This document shows positions 9,080-19,738 of a stretch of DNA of 43,836 nucleotides, piece after piece; within the stretch, counting starts at the first letter, position 1; the number at the start of each line of letters is the position of its first letter. The DNA comes from Trichomonas tenax (taxonomy: Eukaryota; Parabasalia; Trichomonadida; Trichomonadidae). The notes under the pieces were generated by a model. It was not told the DNA's origin and did not search any database. It worked only from the letters and a program-made list of their open reading frames with translations. The stretch spans positions 1 to 43,836 of the forward strand of contig JALKBU010000387.1 of assembly GCA_023091735.1 (NCBI GenBank), in the 5' to 3' direction. Both the position numbers and the translations under genes were made by a program.

Positions 9080-9092
9080 TTATGAAAAGTGA
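9080..9092 (-). promoter_or_regulatory. Inr-like initiator of the CDK-like kinase
   Basis: On the minus strand this reads TCACTTTTCATAA, matching the trichomonad initiator TCAYTWYTCATTA at 12 of 13 positions. It is 28-40 bases before the ATG, as expected for the short leaders of these organisms. Confidence 0.65.
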
Positions 9093-10142
9093 CAAAACTA
9101 TAAAGTGGCTAATGTGTTCATAAAATAATTAAGGCCTCTTCGATTTTTAATTATTTGTATTGATAACACTATTTTTAATATAAGTAAAATTACCTCCTTC
9201 AAAAACTTCTCAGAATCAGTGTGATTATGGAATAATTATGGCCTTGTATTAAAAATGAAAATAAAGTGTTCACTATAGTTAAATAACATATTTAAAGTCT
9301 ATTTTATCTATTAATTTTATTGATTAGGTGGTCAGAGAATGTATGTTTCATCAAAAAACCTATTTTTAGTGCCAATGATTTAGCCTTGCGATGTATTGAC
9401 TAAATATCGTCCGAGCGATTTTAATGCTTGTTGTTCGATTTTCTTTTGAGATTTGTCTTTAGGATAAAGGTCTTTGGATAGTGATAAATCTGCGTTTTGG
9501 GTACTTTTGGACTTATGCTCTGAGTATCACCCCAAAAAGACGAAAGCAAATTTGGTCGAATAAAATAAGAATAATATTGCTATGTTTTCATTATTTAAAT
9601 TTCCTTAAATTTTTATGTATTATCGATATGCAAAGTGCTGCCTTCCGACCATCAATATTTAATTTTATCATAAAAAACATAATCGATTTTCAGCTGCCAA
9701 TAAAGTATAATTTTAAAATATAGAGGCTTTCAATTATTACCCATTAATCTTAAGATCTTAATTTGCAGTATTAACAAAATCATAAATATACAAATTGCTC
9801 TTATGCAATAAGAGTTTGGTAATATATAGTCCTTAACATTGGTATGTTATATCATGATTCTTTTTCGAATTTGCCGATATATATTTTGATCTTCAATTTT
9901 GATCAATAATAAACTGATATGTAACAAGAATATTCATATGCAACAAGATTATTGTATAATCATATATGCAAAAATGCTCTAACACATGTTTTAGAGTTCA
10001 ATATTGATGGAAAAAAACGAAATCAAGGAATTGAGAAAATCAAGTTGTTAAATAAGATATACAACTTGTCGATTTTCTATATCTAAGAAGAAAGAGGTGA
10101 AATCCAATGAAATGGCGGTTCTTGTAAAGCAAAATGTGACAA
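9093..10142. other. intergenic between divergent genes
   Basis: About 1 kb of AT-rich DNA between the CDK-like kinase and the phosphatase. A short stem CTCTTA/TAAGAG lies near 9800. An 80-codon frame at 9481 starts with GTG and is not supported. AAAATGTGAC ends three bases before the phosphatase ATG. Confidence 0.45.
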
Positions 10143-11063
10143 ATGAGTGAATCATTGAATTTAGACCAGATCTTAGAGTCCTGCAAGAAGGGAGAGCAGC
10201 TCTCTGAGAGCGTTTTTGTGGAATTGATGCTCAAATTGATGGAACAGCTCGCGAGTGAGTCGAATTTGCTCGAATTACAATCTCCAATTATAATTTGCGG
10301 CGATGTTCACGGACAATTATTCGATCTTTTCGAACTTTTTGATGCTGCTGGAGATCCAGCAACAAACAAATTCCTTTTCATGGGCGATTACGTTGACAGA
10401 GGTTATTATTCAGTTCTCACATTTTCATACTTAGCAGCTTTGAAGCTGAAATACAAAGATCAGGTATGGCTATTGCGCGGAAACCACGAATGTCGCCAAG
10501 TCAACCAAATGTACGGCTTCTACGCTGAATGCCAGATGTTATTCGGTCACCCTGGAATATGGTCCCTCTGCAATGAAGTTTTCGACTTGCTTCCTATGGC
10601 TGCTATTATTGATAACGATGTATTTTCGGTACACGGCGGAATTTCACCAGATATTGCATTAATCGAAAAAATCAACATGATTGAGCGTAACGAGGAAATA
10701 CCAAACAAGGGCCCATTCTGCGATTTGACGTGGAGTGACCCAGAAGAAGGCGACCAGTGGAGAAATAACTCCCGTGGCGCTGGTTTCATCTTTGGAGCAC
10801 GTCAAGCGAAGGAGTTTTGTCAGCTCAACAACCTGAAGATGATCACGCGTTCTCATCAATTAGCTGTTAATGGTTACGAGTGGTTCTTCGATAATAAGTT
10901 AATTACGGTTTGGTCTGCGCCAAACTATATGTATAGAACTGGCAACAAGGCCACAATTATGAAGTATAACCATGGAGAATTTGAACTTGTCGAATTTCAG
11001 CCCTGTCCTGCTTCACGTAGCAAGGTTCCAGAAGAGCTCCCACAGTCTCCTTATTTCATTTAA
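10143..11063 (+). CDS. PP2A/PP4/PP6-type Ser/Thr phosphatase catalytic subunit
   Basis: A 306-residue protein of the usual length for the PPP family. Metal and catalytic motifs are intact: GDVHG (53-57), GDYVDRG (81-87), RGNHE (112-116), SVHGG (162-166), the RSHQL histidine H238 and WSAPNY (257-262). The acid-rich GPFCDLTWSDP segment and NNSRGAGFIFG put it nearer PP2A/PP4/PP6 than PP1 or PP5. It dephosphorylates Ser/Thr substrates with two metal ions, normally in complexes with scaffold and regulatory subunits. The C-terminus is PYFI, whereas PP2A-type subunits end DYFL and are methylated on that leucine, so methylation control may be absent or altered. The start follows a stop-bounded leader and has no upstream in-frame ATG. 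Confidence 0.93.
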   Translation: MSESLNLDQILESCKKGEQLSESVFVELMLKLMEQLASESNLLELQSPIIICGDVHGQLFDLFELFDAAGDPATNKFLFMGDYVDRGYYSVLTFSYLAALKLKYKDQVWLLRGNHECRQVNQMYGFYAECQMLFGHPGIWSLCNEVFDLLPMAAIIDNDVFSVHGGISPDIALIEKINMIERNEEIPNKGPFCDLTWSDPEEGDQWRNNSRGAGFIFGARQAKEFCQLNNLKMITRSHQLAVNGYEWFFDNKLITVWSAPNYMYRTGNKATIMKYNHGEFELVEFQPCPASRSKVPEELPQSPYFI

Positions 11064-11340
11064 ATATATATTTTGCTTTTTATTTTTAACCGAATCTAAT
11101 AATTTATAATCAGATTTTGAATTAAGGTAATATATCTAATATATTAGAAGATATTTAATATATGCCTTGTATAGGATTAAAATGAATATGATTTTTTCAT
11201 GTGCAAAACAATATTATTGAATTTCTATATTTTTTTAATTTGTTAAATTGATTAATGAAATTTTGTTCTATGATAATATGTGATCATTGTTATATGAAAG
11301 ATTTTATTTGATTTATAAAGGCGTTTATATCAAGATTCTT
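11064..11340. other. intergenic, no gene seen
   Basis: AT-rich 3' flank of the phosphatase gene. I see nothing in it. Confidence 0.4.
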
Positions 11341-11640
11341 CATTCTTTGTCTCTGTGTATTGGCATGGATTATATGCTGACATATCCCTCGCGAACTCTA
11401 TCATCGACTACCAGAGATTGAGACTCTTCGGTGGCAGAGTTGCGAATATAATCGACATTTGTATTAATGGAATGGGATGGGACCTTCTTTATGAGTCTCT
11501 TTACATGGAATTCCTTCAGGAGATGTATTTAACACAATTTTAGCTGATTTCGTATTTAGTCTCACTTCACATCAGAAATCTGAATTTTTTACATCAATTT
11601 TAGAAATATTACAAATTCCAGGCCGTTTTCGTGCCATATA
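11341..11640 (+). pseudogene. unrecognised broken coding fragment
   Basis: Composition rises above the flanks, and two partly overlapping frames look protein-like: one from about 11355 to 11543 without an ATG start, and another from about 11515 to 11630 containing a SHQKSEFFTSILEILQIPGR segment. A single frame change near 11515 would join them. I do not recognise the protein. It could be a remnant of a gene that once preceded beta-helix copy B, or random open sequence. Confidence 0.25.
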
Positions 11641-11652
11641 ATCTTCAGAAAG

Positions 11653-12428
11653 ATGCCAGCACACCTTGAATGGTCCACGTACTTCAGCGAGACTGAATAC
11701 ACGAAGAAATACAACGAAAGCATACAATTTAATGCAAGTTCAGGAAATTATTACATTAGTTTCTGTGAATATTATAACCAAAATAATTTTGGTGCTGTTT
11801 GCATTAAATCTGAATCTATATTCATTCTGCTTGTTGAAGATACAAAATTTTCTGAATGTTCATCTTCTGGAGGATCTCTTTATTTCTTTGGTAAAGGCCA
11901 TTTTGTCCAAGATAGAACTTGTTACTACAAATCTTCATGTATGGTTTATCTTTCTTTGTTCAGCTTCGATTTTCAGAAGAAATGAAACAGTTCCTTAATC
12001 TTTCGACAGTGTCAAGCTGCCAATCAGATGAAAGTTCATGTTCATTTGGCATAGGCACGGGCCCAGAACATTCCTCAAACTTGAATATTACATCGAACAA
12101 ATGCTATTCTATTTCAGGTTATATCCATCTTGATTCAAATTCAAACATTTCCCTCAAATTTCACAAGATCAGAAACAACACGCAAACAGCAGGAGAAATT
12201 TTGTGTGTTTAGAAATCAGGTTTAGCAACAATTTTATCAACTGGAATTATTGAAAACAGTAGAAATGAGATAGGCGATCGAGATAGAGGGATTATAGCAG
12301 GGTTTAGAATTTTAGATTTTGAAAGTTGGTTCATTGTAACCAAGAATTGGACAAATGTTGTCTTCGTCAGAACGAGATTCTTCAATTTGTTTAACACCCA
12401 AATATGTTACCTCACATTTCAATTTTAA
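11653..12428 (+). pseudogene. degraded beta-helix-like surface protein, copy B
   Basis: From ATG 11653 the first frame runs to 11985 and carries the family pattern EWSTYFSETEY, SGNYYISFCEYY, LLVEDTKFSECSSS and VQDRTCYYKSS. A frameshift near 11960-11985 moves the continuation (SNKCYSISGYIH, then NNTQTAGE) to another frame. That frame is interrupted by a TAG at 12210-12212 and continues readably to TAA 12426-12428. About 260 codons remain. Like copies A and C, homology begins about 12 bases before the ATG, and there is no signal peptide, so the true N-terminus was probably lost before duplication. A secreted or surface beta-helix role for the ancestor is inferred only. Confidence 0.75.
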
Positions 12429-12978
12429 GAATTGCTTCGTTATCATATGTTCTATATGTTGTTGCTTCGTCTGGCGATTGAGAACTCATGTCGTTATCGT
12501 AAATGTATAGTTTGCATGGCAAGCATAAATAAAAATGTATGAAGTGTAATTTTGGATTTAGTAATGATCCATCTCTAAAATGTATTGCCTCATTTTTCAT
12601 GTCTTTGAACATTTTTGTAACTTCCAAAAAACACACTAGAAGTGCGTTCTGGATGATTTTTAACCTTAATATTAAATCTCAGCACACGGTGCTATTCAAG
12701 AGATTCTGAAACAGCACATTTACGGTAAAAAAATATCATATATATACATGAAATATATACCCCGGTTAGGGAACCAAATAAAGAATATTGAATGTTATTT
12801 GCAGACAAAAAAATCGAGGCTTTCGCCTACAACTATGCAAGAAAACATCAATATCCGAGAACCTTGTTTTGTCACTTTTCCTGTCGGAAAGTCCTTAAAA
12901 ATTATCAACGTACACAAAATCATTTTACAAATAAAAAGGAAGAAGTGGCCGATTTAATGCGGCCTCGTCTTCCGAAAG
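12429..12978. other. intergenic with an unrecognised 74-codon ORF
   Basis: An ATG-started frame at 12792-13016 encodes a basic 74-residue peptide with FAYNYARKHQYPRTLFCHFS, and it overlaps the start of copy C in another frame. I do not recognise it; it may be a gene fragment. The rest of the interval is AT-rich without clear signals. A minus-strand frame at 12412-12636 has no family pattern. Confidence 0.3.
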
Positions 12979-13833
12979 ATGAAAATGCATATCGAATGGT
13001 CCGATTACTTCACTGAAACAAATTATTCGAAGATATACAAAGAAAGGAATGCTTTTAAAGCTGAATCTGGAAATTATTATGTTAGTTTCTGCGAATATTA
13101 TAATCAGAAAAACCTTGGTGCAATATATATAAATACTTTTCTTCAAGTTTCAACACTCCTTGTTGAAGATACAAAATTTTCTGAATGTTCTTCATCTAAT
13201 TATGGAGGATCTCTTTATTTCTCAAGTAATACTAATGCCAATTTTGGACAAGACAGAACTTGTTACCACAAATCTATATCGAGTTCAAATATGTCTTTTT
13301 ATGTTTTTTTTTAGTAATATATTTTCCAATCACTCATCAGTAACAAACTGTAGAACAGATACAGAATGTTTGGGTTCATTTTTGACAAAAGGAGGTCCAG
13401 GACAATCCGCAAATATCAATATATCATCAAATAAATGCTTCGCATTTTCAGGATATATCCATGACGGTTCTTTTTCTAACTGTAATCTTAGATTTATCAC
13501 AATAAGCAACAATTTCCAAACAGAAAGTGCAATCGTTGGAACTGACTCAGATCTCCTTTCACAAATATTATTGAAAACAGCAGAACTGAGTTGGGTTCTT
13601 TTAATTATGCAATTATAATAGGCAGAAGAAATTTGATATTTGAAAATTGTTGCATTTTCAGAAACACTGTAGAACCTCTATTTGGTCTTTTGGAAGAAGG
13701 TTACAAAATTACTTTGAATTCATGCTATTTTAACTCAGAGACAACATCAGAATACGCTATTTTATCAATCAATAATAGAGTTTATTCCAAAGATGATTCC
13801 TTAGATTATTTTTCTCAAATAGCAGTTGTGTAA
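12979..13833 (+). pseudogene. degraded beta-helix-like surface protein, copy C
   Basis: This is the best-preserved plus-strand copy. Frame one (12979-13314) has EWSDYFTETNY, SGNYYVSFCEYYNQ, LLVEDTKFSECSSSN and GQDRTCYHKS, and stops after a run of nine T (13303-13311). The continuation in a second frame (to about 13560) has SNKCFAFSGYIHDG and NNFQTES. A second frameshift near 13556-13570 moves to the frame 13591-13833, with LIFENCCIFRN and SCYFNSETTSEY. The repeated F.NC/C.F pattern fits stacked beta-helix coils. Plausible coding text in another frame reaches about 14155. Only two frame changes separate it from an open gene of roughly 285 codons, so a sequencing error in the T run should be excluded. 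Confidence 0.75.
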
Positions 13834-13845
13834 TAATAATACCCA

Positions 13846-13964
13846 TTGAAAAGGTTGCCAAAATAGCCTCATATAGGAATATAAACATCTTCAATCCATT
13901 GTTACAGTTTCCATTCATACATCAACTAATTCTATGAGGCATTCAATTTTGGCACCTTTTTCAA
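13846..13964. repeat. imperfect inverted repeat
   Basis: 13846-13878 and 13931-13964 are imperfect reverse complements (shared core TTGAAAAAGGTGCCAAAA against TTGAAAAGGTTGCCAAAA, then GCCTCATA). It begins just past the stop of copy C and may be a transcript-end hairpin. Confidence 0.5.
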
Positions 13965-14417
13965 GCGCATAATGTTGCATTTTGTAGTATATATAGCGAT
14001 GAAGAAAAAAAATATCTTAATAACAAAAAGAGATTGGACATAGAGAATGATACCACGACCAGTAGCGGCTGTATACTATGCATCTATTACAAAAGAAATC
14101 TAATTCAACCAACATTTTGTAATAATATTTCAAGGAATCACTGCCAGGGTGACTGAAATGATTACAAAAGAAAGTTTATATAAATTAATTCAGAGTCATA
14201 GCTTTATATTTTTAATTTTTTGTTATTTTAAAATTCATGAAAAACATTTTCTAGTTTGTGTTTCACAAATCTACTAAGATTTGAAAGTTTTGGATGTTTC
14301 TGTAAGAAATTTAGTGATACTTCATGAAAAATAGAAAATTTAATTAAATTTTTGAGCATAAACGCAGTAAATGGGTAAATAAGCGTATGGCAAGTCAAAC
14401 TGTAGAAGTGTCTTCTT

Positions 14418-14430
14418 TCATTTTTCAAAA
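14418..14430 (+). promoter_or_regulatory. Inr-like initiator of the glycosyltransferase-like gene
   Basis: TCATTTTTCAAAA fits TCAYTWYTCATTA except near its end. It lies about 25-37 bases upstream of ATG 14455. Confidence 0.55.
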
Positions 14431-14454
14431 AAAAAATCAAAATATCGAAGAAAC

Positions 14455-15660
14455 ATGATTCGAAGAACACGATTCCGGCCGATTTATGCTGTGATTTTGG
14501 CTGTCATCGTCGTGTCAATGATATTCCTTATCTCGTCAACTCGAGCAAAGTTTCCAACAATAGAAGAAATAAATTCGGAGGAAGAATTATTCGAAACTAA
14601 CTGGAAAAGGCCCTGCTGCACGGACTTTGACACTCCTAACGTCAAACCACCGCGTTATGTCATGAAAATAGGTTCGAACAATTGGATAACTCCAAAATTA
14701 GAAGAGCAACTGAAGCAAATCACATCAGATCACTGTCCACTGTGCGAAATGAATGGATACGTCAAACGATACACATCTACAAAACGAGATTTTATTATTA
14801 CATCTGCATTTAATGCGTCAAATAACATCCAATCATTCTTAAGAAGTCTTCGTTCCACGGGATGCAATGCATCTGTCGTTATTTTCATTGATGAACTCGG
14901 TCACAAGAAAATTCATGAATTTCAGCAAATGATTATCAACAATTGTGGAGCCATTGTTATTAACATCGGAATGATCAACAAGAGATATTACGATATATTT
15001 GGAACGAGACATCCATTGTTCTTCAAATTCATCGAAGAATATAAACATTTAATCGATCGCGTTATTTTTGTTGATTTATTTGATACCTTCTTCCAAGAGG
15101 ACCCATTCACAGAAGATTTCAATTCAACAACCATTGGTTTCACAACTGAATCGATTAAATTCTATAAATGCCCAATTAACACGAAATGGATTAAAAGCAT
15201 TGATCCAAATTATGCTCCTGACTTCTATTCACAGAAGGCACCGCTTTGTTTCGGAATGTATTATGGATCTATCAATTGCATGCTTAAATTTTATCGAATC
15301 ATGTTCACAAGACCAGAATGGGCCGAATTTAAGCCTATTACAATCGACCAAGGCTATGTCAACTATTACTTCTACAAAGGAATCTTCTCAAGCAATGGAT
15401 TACACATCAGAGGAACAAAGTTTGGTGACAAAATTATTTCAGTTCGCGGAGGCAATTCTTCTAAAAGTTATGGCCCTAATGGCGAATTGCTGGTTAATGG
15501 ATCTAATGTTGTTCCTGCTGCAATACATCACTACAACAGACTGTGCAAGTTTTGGAGAGGAATTCAAGAAAAATGTCCGGCAATGGCTTACGATAAAAAA
15601 GCTTATGCATCACCGAAAGAAATAGATACACAATGCTCTCCTCCACCACAAAAGAAATAA
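14455..15660 (+). CDS. type II membrane protein, glycosyltransferase-like
   Basis: A 401-residue protein. A short basic cytosolic end (MIRRTRFRP) precedes one membrane anchor (about residues 11-28), the layout of Golgi glycosyltransferases. The luminal part has several N-glycosylation sequons and cysteines. At residues 203-218 the hydrophobic strand VIFVDLFDTFFQEDPF resembles the metal-binding DxD region of GT-A enzymes. ITTSAFNAS-like and APLCFGMYYGS segments fit a sugar-nucleotide fold, and IHHYNRL near the end has the late histidine often seen in such enzymes. I recognise a general pattern, not a specific family, so donor and acceptor are unknown. It may contribute to surface glycans. Initiator-like TCATTTTTCA lies upstream, and copy C of the beta-helix family lies upstream on the same strand. 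Confidence 0.6.
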   Translation: MIRRTRFRPIYAVILAVIVVSMIFLISSTRAKFPTIEEINSEEELFETNWKRPCCTDFDTPNVKPPRYVMKIGSNNWITPKLEEQLKQITSDHCPLCEMNGYVKRYTSTKRDFIITSAFNASNNIQSFLRSLRSTGCNASVVIFIDELGHKKIHEFQQMIINNCGAIVINIGMINKRYYDIFGTRHPLFFKFIEEYKHLIDRVIFVDLFDTFFQEDPFTEDFNSTTIGFTTESIKFYKCPINTKWIKSIDPNYAPDFYSQKAPLCFGMYYGSINCMLKFYRIMFTRPEWAEFKPITIDQGYVNYYFYKGIFSSNGLHIRGTKFGDKIISVRGGNSSKSYGPNGELLVNGSNVVPAAIHHYNRLCKFWRGIQEKCPAMAYDKKAYASPKEIDTQCSPPPQKK

Positions 15661-15861
15661 TATGATTTGTTTTTGTTATATTTAATACAAGAATATATAT
15701 TGAATTTTCAAATTCTAATTTCTATTTACAAACAACTTTATTAGGATCCATTTGATTAAGTTTTAAAGATATTGATGTAAAACAAGAACTATATTTTTAT
15801 ATCAAACAAATAATTTAAAAACAGAATAAATAGATAAGAAATTATATGTGATTGATGCTTT

Positions 15862-16599
15862 CTATTGCATTTGTAGAATAATATCTGAAAGATATTGATA
15901 TAACGAATTATAATCATTTGGACTTATTTCATCACCGAATGACCTGTAAATCTCCGCCAGCCCTTGAGTGAGTTTCTTGTCGTTTTCTGATAAATGAACA
16001 ACAGAATAATCATCTTCTGAATCTTCAACAGCATCAGCAAAATCACTGTCGCTGTATGTGTTATATTGATCATCATCGCCCTTTTCATCAAATGGAATTC
16101 CAAATTTCTCACACTCATTCATGATTGTGATAATACTCGGAATTGGATATGGCATATCCCATCCTTTGTCTAGCAATAGCTTTATGTGTGGATCTAAAGA
16201 TGATGCTCTAACTTTGAAGCGTGAAGAAACAACTTTTCCATCGATCGATCTTAATTCTGGAAGAAGCATCAAACTAACGCAGATTCTGTAATTTCTAGAT
16301 GTAGAAACTGGTGTATTTTTAAGATATATTGATGTAATTCCGCTCAATACTGAAAAATTCTTGAATGTCGATATTTGTGAGTTATTTGCAATGAATGTCG
16401 ATAGGGACCTCATCCTGGGAAATCTATCTAGGTTAAATATGCATGTCCCACTTAAATCAAGCGATTTTATTTGTCCCAAATAAACGGAAAACATTGGAAT
16501 ACGAAACGCAGAAACGTCAAAAGAATAGCAGTTCGATACAACCAAGCATCCTGTCTTTGTTATTTCGCTCGTTTTGTCAGAGAGCCATCTCGGAAGCAT
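15862..16599 (-). CDS. leucine-rich-repeat protein with acidic tail
   Basis: A 245-residue protein with ATG at 16599. About four short LRR units occupy residues 40-115 (IKSLDLSGTCIFNLDRFP, then LSTFIANNSQISTF, then ITSIYLKNTPVS). They are closed by YRICVSLMLLPELRSIDGK, which resembles the LRR cap of U2A'/ANP32/SDS22-type proteins (N.P, then YR, LP.L..IDG). The C-terminal half is acidic (DDDQYNTYSDSDFADAVEDS) and ends in a helical segment. Such proteins are usually intracellular binding scaffolds. A nuclear or phosphatase-linked role would be a guess. It is unrelated to the BspA-like LRR remnant at 40638. No initiator-like motif is obvious before the start. Confidence 0.65.
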   Translation of the reverse strand: MLPRWLSDKTSEITKTGCLVVSNCYSFDVSAFRIPMFSVYLGQIKSLDLSGTCIFNLDRFPRMRSLSTFIANNSQISTFKNFSVLSGITSIYLKNTPVSTSRNYRICVSLMLLPELRSIDGKVVSSRFKVRASSLDPHIKLLLDKGWDMPYPIPSIITIMNECEKFGIPFDEKGDDDQYNTYSDSDFADAVEDSEDDYSVVHLSENDKKLTQGLAEIYRSFGDEISPNDYNSLYQYLSDIILQMQ

Positions 16600-17322
16600 T
16601 ATTAAAATATTTTAAGGGATGGCGCAACCGTTTATTTTCATGGATGCATTAATCGCAGTCGATACAGCAATGCTGTATGATTCAATCAATAATAAATGTA
16701 TACTTGGTAAGTACACTTCATGCACTATCATTTGGCATCATTAATACAATAAAATGAAGAGTTTTAAAATCTGATCTTCAAATTTAATTTTTTTCGAAAC
16801 TTAATTTTTCTGCTTATCTCTCTATAGTTAGCTTTTGTTTGTATAATCGAATGATTGTATGCATATTATTTTCCTAAAAATCCAATATTGGGTCAGAAGA
16901 TCGAGGTTTTGGTAAAATTGTACGTTTATTTTTGAAAAATCATATGTCGTCCTTCAATTTCGACTTTATAACTCGCATTCCCTTCTAGCGATCCTATACT
17001 TGATTATCTACAAACTAATAGAGAGATATTAGAAATAAACTAACATACCTTATTTCACAACAGGATCGCCACAGGCCTAAATGAGGGGTGTAACGAAATA
17101 TGGAAAAAGGATTGTTGTTCGAATCTTGTTGCACATATTTTTTCTCTTTTTAAGTCACTTTTAATGTTTGAATATTTTAAATATCACAAATGAAAGAAAA
17201 GGTTGAATCTGTTCTTGTATTGTAGCTGTTGTATAATATATGAAAGTAATACCTGCATCAGGTTCAAGTCGGAAAATATTGTTTTTTTTTTTTCTTTTTC
17301 AGTTGACATTATATGTGCTCCA

Positions 17323-18222
17323 CTTTTTTCTCGTTGACCTTTTTGAGTTTTGCGATTTTCAACGAGTAACCCCCATTCCTGGACGAATCTGATGAAACAT
17401 GCTTTTTGTGGGTGCTGATTCTCGTGGTGCAATCTATTTCATGATCTTATATTACTTAATCATGATATGATTACAAACAGAAACCCATTACAAATCATTA
17501 ATGGACTTCTGTTATGAATCTCTTTGATGATTATAATAAATACATCTCACTATTATAGCGTTCGTTCGCTTATTTTTGTTAGAGTTCCCCTAGAAAAATC
17601 AAAAAATAGACAAGAAAAAATACGCTATGCGCAGGAGTCAAACGGCATTCCTTTGCTCATACATCGAGCATACATACCGTGATTCTATCGTAAGTTCACA
17701 CTAAACTCGCTCATTGGTAACATTACATATCAAATTTTCGACTTTACATGACAAATATCAGATAATATGTGTTAAAAATGGTAACTTTTGTTATTTTACA
17801 TGTCAAAATTCGCTGCAATCTCATGAAGGTATTGAGATCCTCAAGTTAAATAGACAAGCAAATGCTATTCACATACTCAGCACCCCCTGAAAAGCACCAA
17901 TTTATTATTAAAATAAATGGAAATACTAAATAAGTTAAATTATTGCTTTTTTTACAAATACAAAAACAGAGTCTCATATTCTTAAAATAATAATCTATAA
18001 TCACACTGTTTATGAATGTATTAATTATAATTGATTTTGTTAATATATTTATAAATTCTGCGATTTAATATAGGCTATATCTATATTATTAACATGCAGT
18101 TATACCTACAATAGATAAGAGAAGAGCTTCTATAAAGGCACGTAAATGTTTTATCAGATCTGAGCTATAGGGGGTCACTCGTTAAAAATCGCAAAACTCA
18201 AAAGAATAAACGAGAAAAAAAA
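17323..18222. repeat. 52-base inverted repeat pair, about 800 bases apart
   Basis: 17323-17374 and 18170-18222 are reverse complements at roughly 45 of 52 positions, with the perfect core TTTTGAGTTTTGCGATTT and a CCCCC/GGGGG inner end. The enclosed 795 bases have no ORF of note. It resembles the terminal repeats of a decayed non-autonomous element, but no target-site duplication is visible. Confidence 0.6.
17727..17806. repeat. cluster of TTTACATGTCAA-like words
   Basis: TTACATATCAAA, TTTACATGACAA and TTTACATGTCAA (17795-17806) lie within 80 bases. A matching pair with TTTACATTACAAATAT follows at 20403-20440, and the exact 12-mer recurs inverted at 24678-24689. The first two units align between the sites, so these are parts of one dispersed repeat. 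Confidence 0.5.
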
Positions 18223-19484
18223 TTCAAAGGATGTTATGGAGTCTAAACAAATTTTTTCTGCTATCTTAAGTATTAAAATATAAATATCACTTAATCATAT
18301 GTTAAGAATATCACAATATTTTTTTGTTATTTCAATAAATCAAGAAAAATTTAAAAATGGTAAATGTTTAAAATTGACTTTTTGATATGAAAATCAGTAC
18401 TATCTAAACAGGAGATATTGTGGAATGTATAATATCTGAAAATCAAAATTCGATCCGAAATTGATTTATTCAAAATGCGAAGATTTATTCATTTATTACA
18501 ATACAACAGATATTATAAAAATTCAAATCATAAAATGATTACAATAATTCTTAATGAATGCGAAACATCAGAGAAAAGAGGTGAAATAGAGATAATCAAA
18601 TTTTTAATGAAAATTCAAAAAACTGTGATTCAAGACTTTATATTATGTTGATATGATAGTATTTATAAATATATTTATTCTCAATAGTTATTTTTAAATT
18701 ATAAAAGTCTGTTTCCGAAAATATTATGAGAAAGATTTGGTTTTTGGTATCTAAGTTGTAATAATCAATGAATAGACTCTCTGTATGATAATACTAACAA
18801 TGGTAATATTATTTGCATACGAATAAGTATATTTTTCATGTTTTTGAGAAAATCATCAACAGAATTTCGACGTTTTGTAAGAATTGGTTAATAATAAATG
18901 TGCAGGTATGCAATAAATCGCCCAAATATTACGATTCATCGTTAGTTTTTAATCAAATATTGTTTTTAAGGATCAGAAATTATGAAAGGCCTGATATCTA
19001 TTTTTATTTCTGCAATAGTCGACATGTACGAAATATTTGAGCAATCGAGAGGTAAAGTTGGTGATTGTCGTATGATTTTTTTGGAAAAACGAAAATCGCA
19101 TTTTTGAAGATCCATTTCTTGGATAACTAATGGTATATATGTATAGTAGTATACGAGATAAATCATCTTGCAAACGCTTGGCTTGCAATTTCCATATGAT
19201 TTTTGGGTGAACTCGGTATAGCCATTAAAAAATAAATATGACAATATGACATGTAAATAAGCTCTAAGGCAGGGTGAATGGCGATCCTGATGTTTAATAG
19301 GGTCAAAAATATTTTGAAATTTTATTTTCTCATCTGAAGAGATTTATATAATATTTACTATGGTATATATGAACATCTTTGTATGCATGTACTATTATTG
19401 AAGTGTGGAGCAACATAACCGTTTCTAAAAAGAGTTGCAAGGGGTGCAAATTTTTAAAAATTGAATGCTTAGACTCAACTATTG

Positions 19485-19705
19485 AAAATACATTATGCTT
19501 ATTAGATCATATATATTATGATTTTTTGGTTTTGAGACATCCTTTTGCAACAAACTTTTGTATTGGACATTCAATATTTTTGCTCATTTTTCGTCACTAA
19601 TGTAGATAATATATCACAGAGCCTATATTTTGCCGCGAAATTGAAAATGTTGCCGTGAAAATTTAAAATACAAAATGTTTATTAGATCATATATGTTATA
19701 ATTTT
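19485..19705. repeat. 41-base direct repeat, period 180
   Basis: 19485-19525 and 19665-19705 share TTATTAGATCATATAT and most flanking bases. The period is exactly 180 bases. Confidence 0.55.
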
Positions 19706-19738
19706 CCCCGCAAAATTAATTTTGGCGCAAAAATCATT

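Noticed and set aside
9481..9723. 80-codon frame between the CDK-like kinase and phosphatase genes
   Set aside because: GTG start, AT-driven composition and no recognisable pattern.
16640..16750. Possible 5' exon with a GGTAAGT splice site
   Set aside because: No downstream trichomonad-type ACTAACACACAG 3' site; ACTAACATACC near 17037 does not fit and the peptide is not recognisable.
17112..17135. GTTCGAATC resembling a tRNA B box
   Set aside because: No pairing T stem around it and no A box at a suitable distance.
17630..17705. tRNA-like segment in the desert, with GCTC/GAGC stem and a B-box-like CCGTTTGACTCC on the minus strand
   Set aside because: The acceptor and T stems do not pair properly and position 33 of the presumed anticodon loop is not T.
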